From Ureibacillus acetophenoni (GTDB lineage: Bacteria > Bacillota > Bacilli > Bacillales_A > Planococcaceae), in the NCBI RefSeq assembly GCF_900220965.1, contig NZ_OBQC01000013.1, positions 58,942 to 122,941 of the forward strand: a DNA stretch of 64,000 bases, in the 5' to 3' direction. The notes beneath the pieces are model-generated. The model saw only the letters and a program-made list of their open reading frames with translations, searched no databases and was not told where the DNA came from. Every line of letters begins with the position of its first letter. Within the stretch, counting starts at the first letter, position 1. This document shows, one piece after another, positions 58,812 to 64,000 of the stretch. Both the position numbers and the translations under genes were made by a program.

Positions 58812-59804
58812 ATGAAACTCAGTATATTAGATCAATCACCTATCGCATCAAACCAAACAGCCCAAGATGCACTAATGGAATCATTGAAGTTAGCCAAGGC
58901 TTGCGAACAATTTGGTTATACAAGATACTGGATTGCTGAACACCATGATCTGCCTGGACTTGCCTGTTCAGCACCTGAAGTGATGTTAGGTTTTATTGGT
59001 GCTCATACAAGCAAAATTCGTATTGGTGCTGGTGCAGTTTTATTACCTCACTATAAACCATATAAAGTCGCGGAAATTTACAATATGTTGGGCACTTTAT
59101 TTCCGAATCGAGTAGATATTGGCATTGGTCGTTCCCCTGGAGGATCAGCAGAAGCAACAAATGCTTTATCGGATAATTTTTTGCAGAAGGTTTTTAAAAT
59201 GCCAGAGCTAGTTGAAGAATTGCTTCACTTTTTACATCAAGACTTTCCTAGTGACCATGAATTTTCTAAAGTGAATGCCTCCCCAATTCCAGATGTTCTA
59301 CCTTTACCATGGATGCTTGGGACAAGTGAAAAAAGTGCTTTGCTTGCTGCAAAGTTTGGTTTATCTTATGTATTTGGTCAATTTATGAGTGATCAAGATG
59401 GTGCCGCTATCGTTCAAACTTACCGTGAAAACTTTCAACCAAGGATAGATGGCCAAACTCCTGAAGTTATCGTCACTGTTCCTGTCATTTGTGCCAAAAC
59501 AAGTGAAAAAGCAGAGGAAATTGCGCTTAGCTATTTGGTTTGGCAGCTATTAATTGCAAAAGGCGAAGGAAAAAAGGTGCCTTCGATTGAAGTGGCAAAA
59601 AACTACATTTTGAGCGAAAAAGAAACCGAACAATTTATGGCCATCAAGAACAAAATGATTATTGGAAATCCAAAGGAAGTCTGTTCTGCGCTACGGAATA
59701 TGGCAAACCATTACGGTGCGGATGAAATGATGATTTTAACAATCACCCATTCCCCTGAAGACCGGATAGAGTCTTATAGGCTCATAGCTGAAGAACTACT
59801 CTAA
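58812..59804 (+). CDS. LLM class flavin-dependent oxidoreductase (luciferase-like)
   Basis: 330-aa TIM-barrel monooxygenase of the bacterial luciferase family, MsnO8/YwcH-like subgroup. Typical segments: LSILDQSPIASNQTAQDAL, RYWIAEHHDLPGLACSAPEVMLG, RVDIGIGRSPGG. It would use reduced FMN from a partner reductase. The start is the ATG at 58812, not the TTG directly before it. It lies between ykvR and a GNAT gene (29-bp gap), forming a three-gene unit. Confidence 0.9.
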   Translation: MKLSILDQSPIASNQTAQDALMESLKLAKACEQFGYTRYWIAEHHDLPGLACSAPEVMLGFIGAHTSKIRIGAGAVLLPHYKPYKVAEIYNMLGTLFPNRVDIGIGRSPGGSAEATNALSDNFLQKVFKMPELVEELLHFLHQDFPSDHEFSKVNASPIPDVLPLPWMLGTSEKSALLAAKFGLSYVFGQFMSDQDGAAIVQTYRENFQPRIDGQTPEVIVTVPVICAKTSEKAEEIALSYLVWQLLIAKGEGKKVPSIEVAKNYILSEKETEQFMAIKNKMIIGNPKEVCSALRNMANHYGADEMMILTITHSPEDRIESYRLIAEELL

Positions 59805-59833
59805 TTAAATTTTTGAAAGGACCTATAAAATAA

Positions 59834-60271
59834 ATGAAATATACAAAAACAATCACCAATGAAGAACAACTAAATATAGCATTTGATATAAGAAAAGAGG
59901 TATTCGTAAAAGAACAAGGAGTTCCTCTTGAAGATGAGTTTGACGAATTTGACCAGTTAGATGATCGATGTGGACATATTCTCGTCTATTACAATAATCA
60001 AGCAGTTGGCACAGGGAGGCTGCGAATTGTTGATGAATATGGCAAGTTGGAAAGAATTTGTTTATTAGAAGAATTTCGCAAACTAGGACTTGGGAAAGTG
60101 ATTGTTCAAGCATTAGAAGAAATTGCAAAAGAAATAGGCGTTACAAAAGTGAAATTACATGGTCAAACCCATGCGGAAGGATTTTATCAAAATCTCGGCT
60201 ATGAAACTGCCTCTGATGTATTTATGGAAGACGGCATTCCCCACGTATTAATGACAAAGCAATTAAATTAA
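59834..60271 (+). CDS. yjcF: GNAT family N-acetyltransferase (YjcF-like)
   Basis: 145-aa GNAT acetyltransferase, YjcF type. FDIRKEVFVKEQGVPLEDEFDEFD is its characteristic N-terminus; the acetyl-CoA loop is LEEFRKLGLGKVIVQAL and the last strand motif is GFYQNLGYE. Substrate unknown. Last gene of the ykvR-monooxygenase-GNAT unit, with a terminator right behind it. Confidence 0.9.
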   Translation: MKYTKTITNEEQLNIAFDIRKEVFVKEQGVPLEDEFDEFDQLDDRCGHILVYYNNQAVGTGRLRIVDEYGKLERICLLEEFRKLGLGKVIVQALEEIAKEIGVTKVKLHGQTHAEGFYQNLGYETASDVFMEDGIPHVLMTKQLN

Positions 60272-60273
60272 AG

Positions 60274-60314
60274 AAAAAAAGGAGTCGTATTTGATACGGC
60301 TCCTTCGTTTTTTC
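60274..60314. terminator. Terminator between GNAT and methyltransferase genes
   Basis: AAGGAGTCGTAT-TTG-ATACGGCTCCTT (one G-U), with CGTTTTTTC on the right and a run of A on the left, so it can serve both convergent genes. Confidence 0.9.
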
Positions 60315-60316
60315 TA

Positions 60317-60943
60317 TTACTTTGATAAAATAAATACTCCACCACAATGTGAAATTGGATAAAATTCAAAATGACAAATGTTAGCGAGCTTAGCCTTCAA
60401 TTCATCATAAACAAAATAAAATTCTTCATCATCCCAATAGTTAATACTTTCTTGTCTACAGTGCTCAAGTTTTTCCCTTGTTTCAAATGCAATATCACCT
60501 ATCAAAATTTTCCCGTTTTCTTTAAGTAATGGGATAAGTTTTGTGATAAATTGAACCTTTTCTCCATCTGTTAAATGATGCAGAGTATAAGTACTTACGA
60601 TTGCATCATATTTATTTTCAACGATTTCAGCTGGTAATCCATTTGCAATATCCCATTCTAATAATTGAGCATTTGGCATTTTCTCTTTTGCAATTGAAAT
60701 CATATTTGATGAAAAATCGATTCCGTGTAATTGATGACCATTTTCATATAATTTAGATGTTAATACCCCTGTCCCAAATCCAATATCTAATACACTAGAA
60801 TTCTCGTTTTGCATTACTTCATTAAAAATCGTATTTAACATTTCTTTATACCCTGCAAACGGATATAAATTATTTTCTTCACTTATTTGCACTGTCTTAT
60901 CGTATTGATCTGCCCATAAATTAAACCCTTGTTTATTTAACAT
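60317..60943 (-). CDS. Class I SAM-dependent methyltransferase
   Basis: 208-aa Rossmann-fold methyltransferase. SAM motif I VLDIGFGTGVLTSKL, acidic residue in LHGIDFSSNM, motif IV YDAIVSTYTLHHL. Similar to YrrT-like and ubiquinone-type small-molecule methyltransferases; substrate unknown. The start is the ATG at 60943, 5 nt after GGAGG, four codons inside the longest frame. Single gene. Confidence 0.87.
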   Translation of the reverse strand: MLNKQGFNLWADQYDKTVQISEENNLYPFAGYKEMLNTIFNEVMQNENSSVLDIGFGTGVLTSKLYENGHQLHGIDFSSNMISIAKEKMPNAQLLEWDIANGLPAEIVENKYDAIVSTYTLHHLTDGEKVQFITKLIPLLKENGKILIGDIAFETREKLEHCRQESINYWDDEEFYFVYDELKAKLANICHFEFYPISHCGGVFILSK

Positions 60944-61154
60944 GTATTCCTCCATTTAATGAAAAATTAATCGTATAGTCCCTCTAATTTCATTAGTGCA
61001 TTTATGCTTTTCATCTTTATTCCCCCTTCAATTAAATTAGTTAAATATTAACATAATAATATATTATTTCCATCTCTTTTAATCAATCTTTAGATTGCTG
61101 ATAGATTTTTTGCGTATATTCGAGCGTTTATCCATTACTAATTAGAAAAAATTA

Positions 61155-61183
61155 TTGACTTCGGTTGATTGATACTTTATGCT
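61155..61183 (+). promoter_or_regulatory. Promoter of the riboswitch-terC unit
   Basis: TTGACT, 17-bp spacer, TATGCT. It lies about 30 bp upstream of the manganese riboswitch. Confidence 0.65.
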
Positions 61184-61206
61184 TAAAATACTTAATTGAA
61201 TAGTTC

Positions 61207-61310
61207 TCCTAAAGGGGAGTAGCTTTCACATCAAAGTCGTCACTACGGAAGATTAAGTTCTTCTCGGCTTTGTTGGCAACGAACGTGTTGTTAGCAAGAC
61301 CTTTACCAAT
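61207..61310 (+). ncRNA. yybP-ykoY (manganese) riboswitch
   Basis: The conserved core AAAGGGGAGTAGC begins at 61211; CAAAGTCGTCACTACGG, CTCGGCTTTGTTGGCAACG and AGCAAGACCTTTACC follow in the family order. The P1 stem is TAAAGG (61210-61215) with CCTTTA (61300-61305). The same CCTTTA can also pair in GACCTTTACC-AATAAC-GGTAGAGGTC (61299-61323), which would be the switch between states. Mn2+ binding turns expression on in Bacillus. It controls the downstream TerC family gene. Confidence 0.95.
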
Positions 61311-61334
61311 AACGGTAGAGGTCTATATTTTTTT

Positions 61335-61370
61335 AACCTTTACCACTTCTGGTAAAGGTTTTTTTGTTTT
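61335..61370 (+). terminator. Riboswitch expression-platform terminator
   Basis: AACCTTTACC-ACTTCT-GGTAAAGGTT followed by TTTTTGTTTTTT. Ends leader transcripts when manganese is low. Confidence 0.92.
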
Positions 61371-61506
61371 TTACAACCTAAATCAGATACTGAACGAACT
61401 TTCAATATAAAAGTCTTTTTAAGAATGGAGTTGGGAATTTTGTAACATAATCGATTATTTTTCAAATAACAATGCATGCTAAATTAAACTTAGGGGGAAT
61501 TATGAA

Positions 61507-62274
61507 ATGGAACTATCGATATTATTTGAATACGGTTGGGTATTGTTACTATTAATTGCACTTGAAGGATTACTTGCAGCTGATAACGCACTTGTTTTAG
61601 CAATCATGGTAAAACACTTACCAGATAAAGAAAGGAAAAAAGCACTCTTTTATGGATTAGCAGGAGCATTTGTTTTCCGTTTTGCTTCCCTGTTTATCAT
61701 TTCGTTCTTAGTTGATGTATGGCAAATCCAAGCAATTGGAGCACTATATCTATTATTTATAGCGATCAACCATATTGTTCGAAAGTTAGTCTTTAAAAAG
61801 AAAGATGATAATACTGAGGATAAAGAACAAAAAAAAGCGGGATTTTGGGGTACGGTTATTAAAGTTGAATTAGCGGATATTGCATTTGCAATCGATTCAA
61901 TCCTTGCAGCAGTGGCACTAGCCATGACTCTACCAAATACAAATCTTCCTCAAATTGGTGGATTGGATGGCGGTAAGTTTCTAGTCATATTTGCTGGTGG
62001 ATTAATTGGTTTAATAATTATGCGTTTTGCTGCTAACTTGTTTGTTCGATTATTGAATTCCCGCCCAGGACTTGAAATTGCAGCATTCGCCATCGTTGGT
62101 TGGGTTGGCGTAAAGTTAGCGGTATTAACTCTTGGTCACAAGGATATCGGTATTATCCCTTACGAATTCGCCCATTCAACGGAGTGGAAACTAATCTTCT
62201 ATGGTGTGTTAATTGCAATTGCATTAGCAGGTTGGTTTTTGTCGAATGGTAAAAAAGATATGAAAACAGAGTAA
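61507..62274 (+). CDS. ykoY: TerC family protein, probable Mn2+ exporter (YkoY-like)
   Basis: 255-aa membrane protein of the TerC family with seven or eight helices. The conserved LLALEGLLAADNALVLAIMV and VELADIAFAIDSILAAVAL segments carry the acidic metal-binding residues. It has a charged cytoplasmic loop (KKKDDNTEDKEQKKAG). Family members export Mn2+ or metalate exported enzymes in Bacillus. Regulation by the manganese riboswitch just upstream supports a Mn2+ role. GGGGG lies 9 nt before the ATG at 61507. Confidence 0.93.
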   Translation: MELSILFEYGWVLLLLIALEGLLAADNALVLAIMVKHLPDKERKKALFYGLAGAFVFRFASLFIISFLVDVWQIQAIGALYLLFIAINHIVRKLVFKKKDDNTEDKEQKKAGFWGTVIKVELADIAFAIDSILAAVALAMTLPNTNLPQIGGLDGGKFLVIFAGGLIGLIIMRFAANLFVRLLNSRPGLEIAAFAIVGWVGVKLAVLTLGHKDIGIIPYEFAHSTEWKLIFYGVLIAIALAGWFLSNGKKDMKTE

Positions 62275-62286
62275 TGAATACACTAG

Positions 62287-62322
62287 AAGGCATAGTTCAG
62301 ATTGAAGAACTATGCCTTTTTT
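62287..62322 (+). terminator. Terminator after terC
   Basis: AAGGCATAGTTC / GAACTATGCCTT, perfect 12-bp stem followed by TTTTAAC. Confidence 0.92.
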
Positions 62323-62356
62323 AACTTAACAGATCTTGAAACTGCCAAAGTGTAAC

Positions 62357-63361
62357 CTATAACCATCTTTCAACACAGAATACTTTCTTTGCATCAGCAT
62401 CCAACTTTATATTTCTTCCAATGGCTAGAGGATGCATTGGATGGGTGTGACAGGTATCAAACTCAGCTAGAACAGGTATGTCTAGACCGTCTAGTTGTTC
62501 AATTAATAAATCTAATGGACGCTTTCCTGTACCTAAATCATTAAATTGCTCATGTTTACCTAGAATAATACCTGACACTTTATTAAAAACCCCATGCAAT
62601 TTAAGCATTGCAAAATTTTTCTCTACTATAGATGCATCTTTCATACAATCTTCAATTAACAAAATGTCTCCTTGTTTAATTTGAGGAAAGTAATGGGTTC
62701 CAATAAAACCATACATCGAATTCACATTCCCACCAATTAATCTACCTTCTGCCACTCCTCCCTGACCAGTTATCCATTCATTAGCATAAAGTGTTTTCTC
62801 GGTTGTTTTTTCAAGCCAGTTCACTGGCTCATCAGACCAATAAGGTGGCATCGGTACTTCGTATGGTAGCTGAGATTCTTCCACAAAATATTGTTCAAAG
62901 TAACGATATGTATCATTAACAAGAGGCTCAAATTCACCAAATGAAGGAACGAGTGCCGGACCGTAGAATGTTGAAATTCCCGTTTTTGCATAAAGTGCTA
63001 ATAACACAGCCGTTGCATCGGAATATCCAACTATAATCTTAGGATTTTCCTTAAATGCTTCATAATCTAAATACGGCAACATACTATTTGAATTTGTTCC
63101 ACCAATTGTAGACATAATCATCTTAATACTTGAATCTCTTAATAGTTCATTAAATTCCGCTGCACGTTCTTTCGGTGTACCTGAACGATACACTTCTGAT
63201 TTACCTGTCAGCTTACCTTCAACAATAATAAATCCCTTATCTTCAATAAAAGCTTTAGCCCGTTGAAAACGTTGATAAGCCCATACTGTTGCTGGTGATG
63301 AAGGACTAAATATTGCAATTTTATCTCCCTTTTTTAACCGATTCAACATAATTAATAACAT
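62357..63361 (-). CDS. S66 family peptidase (LD-carboxypeptidase / MccF-like)
   Basis: 334-aa (or 330-aa) S66 serine peptidase. The nucleophile Ser is in IVGYSDATAVL; the N-terminal KKGDKIAIFSPSSPA and GGNVNSMYGFIGT segments are family marks, with a Glu and His in the C-terminal half (LIEDCM, DTCHTHPMHPLAIG). These cleave LD-peptide bonds in muropeptides or, for MccF, inactivate microcin C. No signal peptide, so it acts in the cytoplasm. The GGAGG site sits too close to the first ATG (63361) and rather far from the second (63349), so the start is uncertain. Confidence 0.87.
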   Translation of the reverse strand: MLLIMLNRLKKGDKIAIFSPSSPATVWAYQRFQRAKAFIEDKGFIIVEGKLTGKSEVYRSGTPKERAAEFNELLRDSSIKMIMSTIGGTNSNSMLPYLDYEAFKENPKIIVGYSDATAVLLALYAKTGISTFYGPALVPSFGEFEPLVNDTYRYFEQYFVEESQLPYEVPMPPYWSDEPVNWLEKTTEKTLYANEWITGQGGVAEGRLIGGNVNSMYGFIGTHYFPQIKQGDILLIEDCMKDASIVEKNFAMLKLHGVFNKVSGIILGKHEQFNDLGTGKRPLDLLIEQLDGLDIPVLAEFDTCHTHPMHPLAIGRNIKLDADAKKVFCVERWL

Positions 63362-63506
63362 ACCTCCTTAATCAATGATAAATTAGAACTCATTATACAA
63401 TTTTCAATCTATCTTTTTATCACACATTATAATTACAGTTTGATGTATTTTACTGTAAACTCCCAATTTTTACAATGTTTTTTAAAAGTAGAATTAACTT
63501 AAGACC

Positions 63507-63600
63507 AAAAAACACTACTGAATTATCAGCGGTGTCATTTGCGAAGCGATCGTCTACCTCTCACAGGGGGTGCCCCCAACTTCCATCGGCACTATCTCGA
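63507..63600 (-). pseudogene. 5S rRNA 3'-half remnant with its terminator
   Basis: 63541-63600 matches the 3' half of the intact 5S gene at 63726 with several substitutions (GCGAAGCGA, CTCTCACAGGGGG, CCCCCAACT, CCATCGGC), then the match stops. It is followed at 63507-63535 by a decayed copy of the same terminator (ACACTACTG/CAGCGGTGT). It cannot make a 5S RNA. Confidence 0.85.
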
Positions 63601-63651
63601 AGCCTTACTAGTAATTTATTATACTATATATTTAATTCTTGTTTCTCAAGA

Positions 63652-63687
63652 CGCGCCGAACCTTCGGTTCATTATGGTAGTTGGGGG
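63652..63687 (+). pseudogene. Inverted 5S rRNA fragment
   Basis: ATGGTAGTTGGGGG (63674-63687) on the plus strand equals 14 bases of the 5S RNA sense strand, opposite to the intact gene. GCGCCGA just before it (63652-63658) is the preceding 5S segment, separated by 15 extra bases that form a GAACC-TTC-GGTTC hairpin. Confidence 0.7.
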
Positions 63688-63690
63688 CAT

Positions 63691-63721
63691 AAAAAAACAC
63701 CACTGAATACTCAGCGGTGTC
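63691..63721 (-). terminator. rRNA operon terminator
   Basis: Minus strand GACACCGCTGAGTATTCAGTGGTGT followed by seven T, directly after 5S. Confidence 0.92.
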
Positions 63722-63725
63722 AATT

Positions 63726-63840
<115 letters not shown>

Positions 63841-63908
63841 ACTTTATTTAATTGAGAGTTCGTTCTCTCAAAACTGGATAAAGACATTGAAAGCGTTCAA
63901 GTTTGTTT

Positions 63909-64000
63909 TGGTTAAGTCCTCGATCGATTAGTATTCGTCAGCTCCATGTGTCACCACACTTCCACCTCGAACCTATCTACCTCATCGTCTTTGAGGGATC
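63909..64000 (-). rRNA. 23S ribosomal RNA, 3' end (partial)
   Basis: The 3' end of 23S reads ACTAATCGATCGAGGACTTA on the minus strand, the usual Bacillales terminus. The gene continues beyond the window. The 68-bp 23S-5S spacer holds TTGAGAG/CTCTCAA (63851-63870), a likely processing hairpin. The operon is transcribed leftwards. Confidence 0.95.

Noticed and set aside
62357..63361. MccF immunity gene as part of a microcin locus
   Set aside because: No microcin, maturation or export genes nearby; a housekeeping S66 muropeptide peptidase is simpler.

Overview
This 64 kb window is chromosomal DNA from a low-GC, spore-former-type Bacillales bacterium. The gene content and the 5S/23S sequence look most like the Lysinibacillus/Ureibacillus/Psychrobacillus group (Planococcaceae/Caryophanaceae). 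The genus is an inference; no 16S sequence is in the window. Markers include YkyB, YkvR, YndG-YndH-YndJ, FosB, HelD, intracellular subtilisin, a yngEFGHJ-type leucine-degradation operon, strong AGGAGG ribosome sites and frequent TTG/GTG starts.

Layout. 1-7060: a 52-bp tandem repeat, then a minus-strand leucine/isovaleryl-CoA degradation operon (acyl-CoA dehydrogenase, split 3-methylcrotonyl-CoA carboxylase, hydratase, HMG-CoA lyase) behind a TetR gene with a perfect 18-bp palindrome. 7207-16399: FosB, a HAD phosphatase, a Crp-like regulator divergent from an MFS transporter, YkyB, small hydrolases, and an operon of APH-like kinase, nucleotidyltransferase and P-loop kinase. 16530-20553: LysR regulator, beta-hydroxyacid dehydrogenase and GntP permease with a possible cre site. 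20554-30449: DinB, yndGHJ, a translationally coupled intracellular protease plus signal-less endonuclease I, a repeat-rich gap, a flavin reductase under a Fur-like promoter, an ECF S component and small proteins. 30592-32717: MFS efflux pump with a divergent MerR regulator and a 19-bp-spacer promoter. 32897-40783: lipoprotein, a beta-propeller gene broken by a 7-bp duplication, a hydrolase, and a Baeyer-Villiger monooxygenase plus SDR pair divergent from a GAF-LuxR regulator. 40936-48858: tRNA-Asn, two loci of 21-bp repeats, HelD, a predicted orphan small RNA, DUF421, GrpB, NUDIX, quinone reductase and P5C dehydrogenase. 49110-63361: serine acetyltransferase, YcgT-type ferredoxin reductase, CoA-transferase, aldo-keto reductase, a catalytically dead NlpC/P60 protein, diguanylate cyclase, 3-hydroxyacyl-CoA dehydrogenase, a TerC gene under a manganese riboswitch, and an S66 peptidase. 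63507-64000: the 3' end of an rRNA operon (23S, 5S) followed by 5S debris.

The most unusual observations are: two genes whose conserved N-termini and Shine-Dalgarno sites point to ATA as start codon; a promoter-to-terminator unit with no ORF (a small RNA of about 100 nt); the protease-nuclease pair; an NlpC/P60 pseudoenzyme that has lost its whole triad; a frameshift caused by an exact 7-bp tandem duplication; paired CCCCTA/TAGGGG palindromes before the monooxygenase regulator; and several families of short-period intergenic repeats. No phage, plasmid, insertion sequence, CRISPR array or known defence system was seen.
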